Positions 1-7,361 of a stretch of DNA of 16,568 nucleotides are shown here, one piece after another. Where the stretch lies: positions 1 to 16,568 of the forward strand of contig CAJGDF010000008.1 in assembly GCA_904502105.1 (NCBI GenBank), given 5' to 3'. Origin of the DNA: an uncultured Clostridia bacterium. GTDB lineage: Bacteria > Bacillota > Clostridia > Oscillospirales > UBA644. The position numbers were made by a program, and so were the translations under genes. Each line of letters opens with the position of its first letter. Position 1 is the first letter of the stretch. The notes beneath the pieces are model-generated. The model had not been told where the DNA came from and made no database searches. It worked only from the letters and a program-made list of their open reading frames with translations.

Positions 1-4
1 AAAA

Positions 5-1012
5 TTATTTGAGAAAAGTTTTGTAGTCTTCGTAATTTCTCTTTAACAGGGCAGGGGTGTCGAGACCGTACGGGCATTTTGATTTACATTGACCGCATTC
101 GATACATCCCTCGATCTTTTTCATCATTGCCTGACTTTTTTCTGTTAAATGACCTGCTGTTGGTGAACGTCGAAGAAGAAGAGACATTCTTGCGCATGTG
201 AAAATTTCAATACCTGCGGGGCAGGGCATACAGTATCCGCATCCTCGGCAGAATTCACCTGCAATCTCAGTTCTTTCTTTTTCTATGAACGCAATTCTAT
301 CTTCCGTCATTGTCGGCTCGTTTTCGTTATATGAAAGGAATTCGTCAAGCTCACTTTCTTTCTGAATTCCCCATATTGGTGCTACGGGATACTGATTGAG
401 AAAAGCATATGCAACGTCTGATCTTGTTATAAGTCCGCCTGCGAGCGCTTTCATGCAGATAAAGCCAACATCATGTTCTTCACATAGGCGAACGAGAGCT
501 TCCTCTTTTTCGCTTGCAAGGTAGGAAAACGGAAACTGAAGCGTTTCGTATAATCCCGATTTAACAGCTTCCTCGGCAACGGCAAGACGGTGGTTTGTAA
601 AACCGATATGGCGAATCTTTCCTTCCTGCTTTGCTTTTATCATTTCTTCGTAAAGTCCCGATCCGTCACCGGGCTTCGGGCAGAATGACGGGTTGTGAAA
701 CTGATAAATATCGATATAATCTGTTTTTAACAATGAAAGGCTTGTCTGAAGATCTTTTCTGAAATCTTCAGGGTTGGTCGCCATTGTTTTTGATGAAATA
801 ATGATATTTTCTCTGACATCGGATAATGCAATGCCGATCTTTTCTTCGCTGTCTGTATAAAATCTTGCAGTGTCAAAATAATTTATACCGCCATCATATG
901 CTTTTCTTAATATCTTGCAGGCTTCTTCCATTCCGACTCTCTGCACGGGAAGCGCACCGAAGCCATTCTTTGTTACATACAGTTCGGTTCTGCCCAAACG
1001 AATTTTTTTCAT
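5..1012 (-). CDS. Aldo/keto reductase with C-terminal ferredoxin-like [4Fe-4S] domain
   Basis: A 335-residue NAD(P)H-dependent oxidoreductase, probably reducing an aldehyde or ketone in the cytoplasm; the substrate cannot be told. The TIM-barrel part carries the family's catalytic tetrad: Asp47 (in GGINYFDTA), Tyr52, Lys75 (in SSKT) and His106 (in YQFHN). The C-terminus adds two cysteine clusters, Cys255/258/261/264 (CRGCGYCMPCP) and Cys303/306/309/313 (CIECGQCKSKCP), typical of the ferredoxin-tailed branch of aldo/keto reductases common in anaerobes and suggesting electron transfer through iron-sulfur centres. I chose the ATG at 1012 because AGGAAAGGA lies just upstream and because it overlaps the Nudix stop as ATGA, a sign of translational coupling. 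An upstream in-frame start near 1039 would lie inside the Nudix gene. It is the last gene of the operon visible here. Family is secure; substrate unknown. Confidence 0.93.
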   Translation of the reverse strand: MKKIRLGRTELYVTKNGFGALPVQRVGMEEACKILRKAYDGGINYFDTARFYTDSEEKIGIALSDVRENIIISSKTMATNPEDFRKDLQTSLSLLKTDYIDIYQFHNPSFCPKPGDGSGLYEEMIKAKQEGKIRHIGFTNHRLAVAEEAVKSGLYETLQFPFSYLASEKEEALVRLCEEHDVGFICMKALAGGLITRSDVAYAFLNQYPVAPIWGIQKESELDEFLSYNENEPTMTEDRIAFIEKERTEIAGEFCRGCGYCMPCPAGIEIFTCARMSLLLRRSPTAGHLTEKSQAMMKKIEGCIECGQCKSKCPYGLDTPALLKRNYEDYKTFLK

Positions 1013-1440
1013 ATCTGTAATTCCTTTCCTTTTAACCATTCTTCCGCTTTATCAACAAGATGCGGCTGTATTTTCGGGTAAGTCCAGTTTTCTGGCTTTT
1101 CAGTGAAAAGTTTAACTTCCGCTATTTCAGTTTCGGGTAACGGTCCAAACTTTTCTATGTTTGCAAAATATAACATTCCGTATGTCGTTTCTTTTCCGTC
1201 GTCAACAGAATACGGACATATTCTTTTTATTGTGTATTTTTCGGCACCGGTTTCTTCCCAAAGCTCACGCTTTGCCGTTTCATCAATAGCTTCGTTTGGT
1301 TCTCTGTGTCCGCCCGGATTTTCGTATGTTGTTCTGTCCCGGTGTCGGCAAAAGACCCATTGGCCTTTGCTTTTGGCTATTATAACGGCGTATTTGAACA
1401 GAGCATCGTCCGCTGATTGATGAAAATATACTTTTATCAT
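1009..1440 (-). CDS. Nudix hydrolase
   Basis: A 143-residue single-domain Nudix hydrolase, expected to cleave a nucleoside diphosphate linked to another group, using Mg2+ or Mn2+. The Nudix box is complete at residues 44-66 and matches GX5EX7REUXEEXGU exactly (Gly44, Glu50, Arg58-Glu59, Glu62-Glu63, Gly65). The N-terminal strand region reads KYAVIIAKSKGQWVFCRHR, as in MutT-like proteins that sanitise nucleotides, but substrate specificity cannot be read from sequence. The chosen ATG at 1440 overlaps the upstream phosphatase stop as ATGA and has GGAG 11 bases before it. The gene itself ends in an ATGA overlap with the aldo/keto reductase, so the three genes are tightly coupled. A start 30 bases further upstream is possible but less likely. 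Confidence 0.92.
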   Translation of the reverse strand: MIKVYFHQSADDALFKYAVIIAKSKGQWVFCRHRDRTTYENPGGHREPNEAIDETAKRELWEETGAEKYTIKRICPYSVDDGKETTYGMLYFANIEKFGPLPETEIAEVKLFTEKPENWTYPKIQPHLVDKAEEWLKGKELQI

Positions 1441-1901
1441 TTGATCAGCTTCTCCAACAGAGCCTTGCATCCGTCATATATATCTTTGTATGCTATATCA
1501 AAACGGTCTGAATACCACGGGTCGGCAACATCTCCGCCGCTTGCGGTGTAATTCATCAATTTACGTATTTTGTTTTTAGGATCACCGTCGAAAATTCGAG
1601 TCATATTGCGTATGTTTGCACTGTCCATACCGATAAAAAGATCATAATTTTCATAATCGTTTTTCTTGAGTTGAACAGCTCTTTTGCCATCGCATTTTAT
1701 GCCGTGCTTTTCAAGTTCTCTTTTTGCAGGCGGGTATACGGGGTTTCCGATTCCGTTCCATATCTCCTCCGTGCTTGTTGCGCTTGAAGAAATCTCAAAT
1801 TCATCGGATATCTCTGCTTTTGATACCATATCTTTAAAAATAAACTCAGCCATTGGCGATCTGCAGATATTGCCGTGGCAGACAAACATGATTTTATGCA
1901 T
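1437..1901 (-). CDS. Low-molecular-weight protein-tyrosine phosphatase
   Basis: A 154-residue cytoplasmic phosphatase acting on phosphotyrosine, or possibly on an arsenate or small-molecule substrate. The catalytic P-loop CHGNICRS sits at the N-terminus with nucleophile Cys8 and phosphate-binding Arg14 (CX5R), followed by SPMAE as in the family. The general-acid loop is DPWYSD with Asp127. Length is normal for the family. The start at 1901 puts the P-loop at the usual distance from the N-terminus and has AGAAAGGA about 7 bases upstream; a longer reading of 10 extra residues runs into the thioesterase stop region and is unlikely. It lies 13 bases after the thioesterase gene and overlaps the Nudix gene by 4 bases. 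No kinase partner is visible in the window, so its physiological target is unknown. Low-molecular-weight arsenate reductases share this fold, but nothing nearby suggests arsenic. Confidence 0.94.
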   Translation of the reverse strand: MHKIMFVCHGNICRSPMAEFIFKDMVSKAEISDEFEISSSATSTEEIWNGIGNPVYPPAKRELEKHGIKCDGKRAVQLKKNDYENYDLFIGMDSANIRNMTRIFDGDPKNKIRKLMNYTASGGDVADPWYSDRFDIAYKDIYDGCKALLEKLIK

Positions 1902-1914
1902 GATTTTTTCCTTT

Positions 1915-2637
1915 CTATGAAAGCCTTGCAAGAACTGCTGTCCTTCCGTCTTCTTTGATCATTGAGATCATAGTTTCTCCGTCTGTTTTTTTTATTTTAA
2001 CAGAAAGTTTTTCTCCTTCAAAGCACGGTGCTTTAAAATGAATCTCAACTTCGGTTATGTTTATGTCTTCGATTTCTTTACATGAGAACATTCCGAAGAT
2101 CGCACGTATATACGAAGCGTTGTTCATATGCTGTCCAAGGTCTATATCTGTTGATCTGACTGTGTATGTGCCTTTCTCTTCGCTGTCCGAAAAATTGTCT
2201 GACATTCTTGAAAATGGCTTATCACATACTTTATTGCCGTAATACTCGATTTCTGACGGGAAAACCTCATCTATTCTGTGCAGCTTTCCGTCTTCTGTTC
2301 CGATAATTGCCCATTCGCTTTTTCCTTCAACGAGAATTTCGTCTCCGCAAGAAAGGGTGTAGTATCTGTTTGCACGTATTCTTTCCGGAGCTTCCGGCCA
2401 AGTCTGTACTGTTATTTTTTTCATCATTTCGGGGCGGCGGTGTATTTTTATTTTTGTTTTAGCGGTCAGCCAAAAAAGATTCTTTTCCTGCATTTCGTCA
2501 TTGCCTACACCTAAGATCTGTGCGTGTTCTGCTGCTATATCCATGAATACAGAAAAAATACTCGGTATTGAGATCTTTGCCATGTTATCGCAAACACTCG
2601 GTAATACTGTCAGTTCTTTTTTTATATGACAAGTCAT
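1915..2637 (-). CDS. Acyl-ACP thioesterase (FAT family, double hotdog)
   Basis: A 240-residue soluble enzyme predicted to hydrolyse acyl-acyl carrier protein and release free fatty acids. Two hotdog halves can be seen: residues about 1-140, with the helix IFSVFMDIAAEHAQILGVG and the strand block FWLTAKTKIKIHRRP, and about 150-240, with DIDLGQHMNNASYIRAI. In the second half Asp166, His170 and Asn172 form the expected active-site signature (D-x3-H-x-N) of bacterial FatA/FatB-like enzymes. The start at 2637 has AAGGA 7 bases upstream and follows a strong promoter; a start 57 bases further upstream overlaps the transcription start region and is rejected. It is the first gene of a four-gene minus-strand operon. 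The other members (phosphatase, Nudix, reductase) do not point to a lipid pathway, so co-transcription may reflect convenience. Confidence 0.9.
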   Translation of the reverse strand: MTCHIKKELTVLPSVCDNMAKISIPSIFSVFMDIAAEHAQILGVGNDEMQEKNLFWLTAKTKIKIHRRPEMMKKITVQTWPEAPERIRANRYYTLSCGDEILVEGKSEWAIIGTEDGKLHRIDEVFPSEIEYYGNKVCDKPFSRMSDNFSDSEEKGTYTVRSTDIDLGQHMNNASYIRAIFGMFSCKEIEDINITEVEIHFKAPCFEGEKLSVKIKKTDGETMISMIKEDGRTAVLARLS

Positions 2638-2665
2638 AAAGTCGTCCTTAATTGCTTTTTTATAT

Positions 2666-2694
2666 ATTTTAACATATTTAACATTCGTTTGCAA
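2666..2694 (-). promoter_or_regulatory. Sigma-A-type promoter for thioesterase operon
   Basis: Reading the minus strand, TTGCAA (-35, plus positions 2689-2694) is followed by a 17-base spacer and TAAAAT (-10, plus positions 2666-2671). The predicted transcription start falls near 2659, leaving an untranslated leader of about 20 bases with AAGGA before the ATG at 2637. Both boxes match the sigma-A consensus at 5 of 6 or 4-5 of 6 positions. Confidence 0.75.
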
Positions 2695-2744
2695 GATGGT
2701 AAAACAAAAAAATCAATAAGTTTATTTTTTTTGAGAAATAGCAC

Positions 2745-2773
2745 TTGAAAAATATCGGAAAAACTGATATAAT
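2745..2773 (+). promoter_or_regulatory. Sigma-A-type promoter for rhamnosidase/cyclase operon
   Basis: TTGAAA (-35, 2745-2750), a 17-base spacer and a perfect TATAAT (-10, 2768-2773). The predicted start is near 2780, giving a leader of about 24 bases before the ATG at 2804. It is divergent from the thioesterase promoter; the 50 bases between the two -35 boxes are very AT-rich with A and T runs that could act as UP elements for both. No clear sugar-responsive operator is visible. Confidence 0.8.
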
Positions 2774-2803
2774 CAAAATAAAGCAATTTTACAGGTGATT
2801 TTT

Positions 2804-4474
2804 ATGAGCTTTATAAACTCTTTGAAATTTGCTTCGCAGGATGAACGTGTAAGAAAATTTTTGTTTCCGAAAAAAATAATCAAAACATGGGGAAATGTTC
2901 TCTCACCCGAAAAGCTTCTTGAAGAAAAAACGCTTCAGATAGGATTGAGTGAAACAAGTACCACGAGCCTTGTAAATAAAGAAAACGATAAAAATGCTGC
3001 TATTCTTCTTGATTTCGGTTTTGAGCTGCACGGTGGAGTTCGAATTTTAAGCTCCTGGGCAGGATGTAAAGGCTATCCGCAGGTCAGACTTTCATTCGGT
3101 GAATCCGCAATGGAAGCCGTAAGTAATATAGGTAATAAGAATGCGGGAAACGATCATGCAACAAGAGATTCCGTTGTAACTTTGCCCCAGCTCAGCGATA
3201 TGGAAATAGGGCAGACAGGTTTTCGTTTCGTTTATATTGAGCTCCTTTCGGAGAATGCAAGAATTGATCTGAAATCGGTTGTCGCTGTGTTCGTTTACAG
3301 AGATCTTGAATATAAAGGTACGTTTGAATGTGATGATGAACGTATAAACAAAATTTTTAATACCGCTGCTTATACATGTCATCTCAATATGCAGAATATG
3401 CTTTGGGACGGAATTAAACGTGACCGTCTTGTATGGATCGGTGACTCTCATCCCGAAATGCTTACCATAAGAACTGTTTTCGGTCAACAGAAACTTCTTG
3501 AAGACAGTCTTGATTTTGTTCGTGAACAGACTCCGCTTCCGGGTTGGATGAACGGTATGCCTTCTTATTCAATGTGGTGGCTTATTATTTTGTGGGATTG
3601 GTATATGCATAATGGGGATATGTCTTTTCTGTTAAAGCAAAAGGATTATGCTGTCGCGCTTATGTATCAGCTTTGCAACAGCGTAAATGCAGACGGAACA
3701 GATACCGTTCCTTCGTATTTCCTTGATTGGCCGACCAACGGAACACCCGATGCTCCCATCGGTGCGAGATCACTGCTTGTTATAGCCCTCGAAAAAGCTG
3801 TAAATCTCGCGAAAATTTATGATGAAGACGATCTTTCATTGCTCTGTGCCGAAAAAGCAGTGGTAATGAAAAACAAAAATACCGACGATGCATCGTTTAA
3901 AGCCGTTAAAGCTTTTCAGGTTCTTGCAGGTATCAAAGATGCCAAAGAGATGAATTCCGTTCTTCTCGAAGGCGGCGCTAAGGGTCTGAGTACATTTCTC
4001 AGCTTTTATATTCTCAAAGCAATGGCAATGGGCGGTTCGATGGCGGATACTCTTTCTGTTATGAAAGAGTATTACGGAGCTATGCTCGATAAAGGTGCCA
4101 CTACTTTCTGGGAAGATTTTAACATGGATTGGCTTGAAAATACCGGCAATATCGATGAGCTCCTCTCTTCCGAACAGCGTGACCTTCACGGAGATAACGG
4201 AGCGTTTTGCTATATCGGATACAGACACAGTCTTTGTCACGGCTGGTCCTCGGGCCCCGTTGCTTTCCTTGCCGAAGAAGTTCTCGGCATTAAGATTGAA
4301 GAACCCGGATGTAAAAAAATAATGATCAAACCTGATCTCGGAGAACTTAAATGGGCGAAAGGAACATATCCGACACCATACGGTATTATATCTGTTTGCC
4401 ATAAGGTGCTTGACGACGGTTCTGTTCAAACATCATACGATGCCCCAAAAGAAATAGAAATAACAGTTGAATAA
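2804..4474 (+). CDS. GH78-type alpha-L-rhamnosidase, compact form
   Basis: A 556-residue glycoside hydrolase predicted to release terminal alpha-L-rhamnose. There is no signal peptide, so it should act inside the cell on imported glycosides or oligosaccharides. Layout: a beta-rich N-terminal domain (about 30-170; LDFGFELHGGVRIL, FRFVYIELL), an (alpha/alpha)6 barrel (about 175-480) and a C-terminal beta-sandwich (about 480-556). The signature GIKRDRLVWIGDSHPE lies at 203-218 with the family's RD...W.GD pattern, and GATTFWEDF carries Glu437, in the position of the family's catalytic glutamate. The C-terminal LCHGWSSGP...F is also typical. It is much shorter than the usual 850-1100-residue enzymes, lacking the extra N-terminal carbohydrate-binding domains. 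ATG at 2804 has AGGTGA five bases upstream; an in-frame GTG at 2795 overlaps that site and is rejected. Fourteen bases separate it from the cyclase gene. Family is well supported; exact sugar specificity is inferred. Confidence 0.85.
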   Translation: MSFINSLKFASQDERVRKFLFPKKIIKTWGNVLSPEKLLEEKTLQIGLSETSTTSLVNKENDKNAAILLDFGFELHGGVRILSSWAGCKGYPQVRLSFGESAMEAVSNIGNKNAGNDHATRDSVVTLPQLSDMEIGQTGFRFVYIELLSENARIDLKSVVAVFVYRDLEYKGTFECDDERINKIFNTAAYTCHLNMQNMLWDGIKRDRLVWIGDSHPEMLTIRTVFGQQKLLEDSLDFVREQTPLPGWMNGMPSYSMWWLIILWDWYMHNGDMSFLLKQKDYAVALMYQLCNSVNADGTDTVPSYFLDWPTNGTPDAPIGARSLLVIALEKAVNLAKIYDEDDLSLLCAEKAVVMKNKNTDDASFKAVKAFQVLAGIKDAKEMNSVLLEGGAKGLSTFLSFYILKAMAMGGSMADTLSVMKEYYGAMLDKGATTFWEDFNMDWLENTGNIDELLSSEQRDLHGDNGAFCYIGYRHSLCHGWSSGPVAFLAEEVLGIKIEEPGCKKIMIKPDLGELKWAKGTYPTPYGIISVCHKVLDDGSVQTSYDAPKEIEITVE

Positions 4475-4488
4475 AAAGGAATAATGCT

Positions 4489-5088
4489 ATGAAAATATAC
4501 GATATTTCTCAGGAAGTCTTTTCTTGTGTTGTATTTCCGGGAGACCCCGCACCAAAGAAAAATACGGTTTGCTCAATAGACAGCGGAGCTGTGTGCAATT
4601 TGACCGAATTCAGTATGTGTGCTCATAACGGAACTCATATCGATGCTCCGTATCACTTTTTAAACGACGGCAAATCTGTCGATGAAATACCTCTTGAAAA
4701 ATTTACAGGCTATGCTTTTGTTGCCGATCATGAGGGCCTTGTTTCTGCCGAAGATGCCGAAAATATTTTAAAAAAAGCCGCAGCCGCTAACAGAGAATCT
4801 GTAAAACGTATTCTTATAAAAGGTAAATCAACAGTTTCCGAAAGCGCAGCAAGAGTTTTTGCAAAAGAAAAGATTTTTCTTTTGGGTAACGAGTCTCAAA
4901 CCGTCGGTCCAAAAGATGCGCCGATGGCTGTTCATAAAATACTTCTCGGCGAAGAAATGGTTCTGCTTGAGGGTATTCGTCTCGAACACGTTCCCGAGGG
5001 TGCGTATGTTTTGAATGCCGCTCCTCTGTGTCTTTCCGGTGCAGACGGCGCTCCTTGCCGCGCGATACTTATTGATCTTGAAAATTAA
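4489..5088 (+). CDS. Cyclase family protein (kynurenine formamidase-like)
   Basis: A 199-residue metal-dependent hydrolase of the cyclase/KynB family (PF04199 type). The family motif HxGTHxDxPxH is intact at residues 46-56 (His46, Gly48, Thr49, His50, Asp52, Pro54, His56), providing the metal-binding site. LGNESQTVGP in the middle and LSGADGAPCRAILID at the end match the family's conserved C-terminal blocks. Known members hydrolyse N-formylkynurenine or open small lactone/amide rings; no tryptophan-degradation genes are present here, so the kynurenine role is not supported by context. AAGGA sits about 9 bases before the ATG. It follows the rhamnosidase by 14 bases and clearly shares its transcript, so a role on a sugar-derived lactone is possible but only inferred. 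A strong terminator follows. Confidence 0.88.
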   Translation: MKIYDISQEVFSCVVFPGDPAPKKNTVCSIDSGAVCNLTEFSMCAHNGTHIDAPYHFLNDGKSVDEIPLEKFTGYAFVADHEGLVSAEDAENILKKAAAANRESVKRILIKGKSTVSESAARVFAKEKIFLLGNESQTVGPKDAPMAVHKILLGEEMVLLEGIRLEHVPEGAYVLNAAPLCLSGADGAPCRAILIDLEN

Positions 5089-5107
5089 TGTTTTTTGCTT
5101 AAAAGTT

Positions 5108-5137
5108 AAAGCCAAGTTGCGAATGCAGCTTGGCTTT
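5108..5137. terminator. Intrinsic terminator, probably bidirectional
   Basis: A 13-bp stem (AAAGCCAAGTTGC at 5108-5120 pairing with GCAGCTTGGCTTT at 5125-5137, with one G-U pair) and a four-base GAAT loop. T-rich sequence follows on the plus strand (TTTTGTCTTTATTTATT), and the minus-strand reading is followed by TTTAACTTTTAAG. It lies between the convergent cyclase and methyltransferase genes and probably ends both transcripts. Confidence 0.88.
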
Positions 5138-5142
5138 TGTCT

Positions 5143-5733
5143 TTATTTATTGCTTACAATTATATATGCATTTTCTGTTTCGAACACATCTGATACTGTC
5201 ATATCTGTTTCTTCTATCAGTGAGACTATATTCTCGCAAGTATCGGGAAAGATCTTTATCTTACGTGTTTGCATATCGATATATTCACTCTGATCTTTAT
5301 CTATAGAAAGACAGAATATTCCGTTTTTGTTTAACAGCTTATCGACTTTTGAAATAACTTCCTTTTTATCTTCAAAATGCATCATCGTAAGTGATGAATA
5401 TATGATATCAAATGTTTCTTCAAACTGATGTCTGTAAAAATCATCGCAGATAAAAGAAATATTGGGGTGCTCTTTCAGGTTATCTTTCGCACGTTCCACT
5501 GTTTTGGGAGAAATATCTATACCTGTCAGATTTAAGCAGTGCGGTGCTGTCTTTGCCGCTATTCGGCCTGTTCCTATACCGATCTCAAGAACGTTTTTCT
5601 TTTTATCGAGCTTTAACGCGTCTAAAAAAATCTCTCCGTCCCATTTATTCATATATTCCTGAAGTATCGGAGGATCACGAAACGGATCGTTATCTTCATC
5701 GATAAGCATATCGTAATGTTTTTTTACATCCAT
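5143..5733 (-). CDS. Class I SAM-dependent methyltransferase
   Basis: A 196-residue soluble methyltransferase of the Rossmann-like class. SAM-binding motif I is VLEIGIGTGRIA (Glu50, Gly52, Gly54, Gly56), followed by LTGIDIS, whose acidic residue would contact the SAM ribose, FICDDF, and the post-motif FDIIYSSLTMMHFED. These resemble the Methyltransf_11/25 group that act on small molecules, but nothing in the sequence identifies the acceptor. The N-terminal MDVKKHYDMLIDEDNDPF..PP resembles other small enzymes of this type. ATG at 5733 has GGAGAG six bases upstream. It starts 11 bases after the adenosine deaminase stop and is the last gene of the minus-strand operon. Methyl transfer makes S-adenosylhomocysteine, whose breakdown yields adenosine, which is a loose link with the deaminase next door, but this is only suggestive. 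Confidence 0.88.
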   Translation of the reverse strand: MDVKKHYDMLIDEDNDPFRDPPILQEYMNKWDGEIFLDALKLDKKKNVLEIGIGTGRIAAKTAPHCLNLTGIDISPKTVERAKDNLKEHPNISFICDDFYRHQFEETFDIIYSSLTMMHFEDKKEVISKVDKLLNKNGIFCLSIDKDQSEYIDMQTRKIKIFPDTCENIVSLIEETDMTVSDVFETENAYIIVSNK

Positions 5734-5744
5734 TTTTCTCTCCG

Positions 5745-6728
5745 TTACAAAAGAAATTCTTTAAAGTTGATTTCTGCTTTCTTTTTCATTGTTTCTTTTT
5801 CTGAGTCGGATAAAAACGCCGCATTTACCGCATTCATCATAAGCTTTTTTACATCGTTATCCGTCAGATCAAATGCTTTTTTTATACTTTTAAATTCGTC
5901 TTTTAACGTTACCGCAGAAACGGTCATGTTGTCTGTGTTAACAGTCACATTAACACCATCATCGATAAGCTTTTTTATCGAATGGCTTTCAACGTTTTCG
6001 AAAATACACGTATCTATATTGCTCTTTACGCAAACTTCAAGAGGGATCTGTGTTTTAACAAGAAGATCGATAATCTCTTTGTCTTCGGTCGCACGTACAC
6101 CGTGCCCGATTCTTTTTGCTCCGAATTCTATAGCTTTCTTTATACTTTGCGGTCCGTCAGCTTCTCCCGCATGAATAGTAAAAGGAATATCAAGCTTTCT
6201 TGCTTCCGAAAAAATCTCTTTGAAGTTCTCTGTTGCAAAAAGAGCTTCCGCCCCGGCAAGATCTACCGCACAAACACCTTTTTCGCAGAATTCCTTTGCA
6301 ACTTTAACGGTAAGGAGGTTTTCTTCTCTGTTATTGTCTCCTCTCATACAGCATAGAATAAGTCCGCACGGAAATTCGCTTTCGTGTATTCCGTCCAAAA
6401 CCGCTTTTACTGCTTTTTGCTGACTTAATCCTTTATCCGTATGCTTCTGAGGTGCAAAGCGTATTTCCGCATATATCAAGCCTTGTTCTTTTAGTGTTTT
6501 ACAAAGATCGTATGCCGCGGTTCTCAGGCAATCTTCTGTTTGAAGCAACGATACCGCAAAATCGAATTTATCAAGATAATCGTTAAGGTCTCTGCAATTT
6601 TCCGATACCTGCATTAGTGACAATATCTCTTTGTCTTCTTTAGGCAGATCAAATCCGTTTATCTTTGCTAATTTTTTTACAGAGTCGAGAGATAACGACC
6701 CATCAAGATGTAAATGAAGGTCTATCAT
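5745..6728 (-). CDS. add: Adenosine deaminase
   Basis: A 327-residue zinc enzyme converting adenosine to inosine in purine salvage; deoxyadenosine or a related aminopurine could also be used. Metal ligands and catalytic residues follow the family: His5 and His7 in HLHLDGSL, His186 and Glu189 in HAGEAD (zinc ligand and proton donor), His209 in RIGHGV, and Asp266 in NTDN. The residue after the zinc-ligand Asp is Asn267 rather than the second Asp of the E. coli and mammalian TDD motif; TDN is also found in many Gram-positive deaminases, so activity is not excluded. ATG at 6728 has AAAGGAAGAG upstream. Length is normal. It lies between an unrecognised gene (15-base gap upstream) and the methyltransferase (11-base gap downstream) in one operon. 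Confidence 0.92.
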   Translation of the reverse strand: MIDLHLHLDGSLSLDSVKKLAKINGFDLPKEDKEILSLMQVSENCRDLNDYLDKFDFAVSLLQTEDCLRTAAYDLCKTLKEQGLIYAEIRFAPQKHTDKGLSQQKAVKAVLDGIHESEFPCGLILCCMRGDNNREENLLTVKVAKEFCEKGVCAVDLAGAEALFATENFKEIFSEARKLDIPFTIHAGEADGPQSIKKAIEFGAKRIGHGVRATEDKEIIDLLVKTQIPLEVCVKSNIDTCIFENVESHSIKKLIDDGVNVTVNTDNMTVSAVTLKDEFKSIKKAFDLTDNDVKKLMMNAVNAAFLSDSEKETMKKKAEINFKEFLL

Positions 6729-6743
6729 GTCTCTTCCTTTCTT

Positions 6744-7337
6744 TTACATATTGGTTAAATCAGGTTTGTATTTAAATGATGCTATTGCATCTATGTTGTC
6801 ATAGATAAATTGTTGTGCATCTTCATTGTAAACGGTAACGGCATAACTTCCGTATTTACTAAATCTTCTTGCTGTTGTGATTCCAAAGGATTGCCCCTGA
6901 TCTGTCGGACACTTTCTCTTTCTTCCATCGTCATCTATGTTAATTGTAAGTAATCCGAGATGAAGAAGCCATGAGTTTATCATGTTAGGTGTTATTTTTT
7001 CTTTTATTGATTGGTCAATAAAAGAGTTCAGATATTTTGCTATTTCACTGCATGAGATAGGTTTAGGTGATGTTTGCAGCGTTGATACTTGATCTTTTGT
7101 TAAAGAAAATGGTAATATCGGATGATTTTTTGTCACTCCGTTTAACTGTTCTTCAGATTTCTCGTTTTCTACTATTAGATTTTTTAGTACATCAGAGATA
7201 TAGAAAAAGCATCTTGAAATTTTGACATCATTTATTATTTCTTCTTCAGGCACAAGTTCCCCTGTTGACGGATTTAATCCGTTAGCAAGTTTTTCGATAA
7301 TCAATTGTGCTTTTTTTAGTTTATCCAGTTCTGTCAT
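6744..7337 (-). CDS. Hypothetical protein, 197 residues, no recognised function
   Basis: I do not recognise this protein's function. It is soluble, with no signal peptide or membrane segment. The N-terminal third (LDKLKKAQLIIEKLANGLNPSTGELVPEEE, then a helix with ISRCFFYISDVLKNLI) contains an NGxxPxTGE turn that I believe recurs in small uncharacterised Bacillota proteins. The middle (SCSEIAKYLNSFIDQ...MINSWLLHLGLL) could be a winged-helix-like or other DNA-binding segment. The C-terminal part (CPTDQGQSFGITTARRF, YGSYAVTVYNEDAQQFIYDNID) looks like a beta-rich domain. There are three cysteines, not arranged as a zinc site. A very good AAAGGAGA lies 8 bases before the ATG. By eye it is somewhat more AT-rich than its neighbours. 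It is co-transcribed after the deformylase-like gene (24-base gap). The coding call is firm; function is open. Confidence 0.82.
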   Translation of the reverse strand: MTELDKLKKAQLIIEKLANGLNPSTGELVPEEEIINDVKISRCFFYISDVLKNLIVENEKSEEQLNGVTKNHPILPFSLTKDQVSTLQTSPKPISCSEIAKYLNSFIDQSIKEKITPNMINSWLLHLGLLTINIDDDGRKRKCPTDQGQSFGITTARRFSKYGSYAVTVYNEDAQQFIYDNIDAIASFKYKPDLTNM

Positions 7338-7361
7338 TTTAAATATCTCCTTTTCTGAATT

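Noticed and set aside
2638..2694. N-terminal extension of the thioesterase by 19 residues
   Set aside because: It covers the promoter and leader; AAGGA sits correctly before the ATG at 2637.
2705..2735. AT-rich dyad around AATAAGTTTATT between the divergent thioesterase and rhamnosidase promoters
   Set aside because: It is made of A and T runs that pair trivially; more likely UP-element-like sequence than an operator.
4489..5088. Role of the cyclase in tryptophan/kynurenine breakdown
   Set aside because: The motif supports the fold, but no other kynurenine-pathway gene is nearby and the operon partner is a rhamnosidase.
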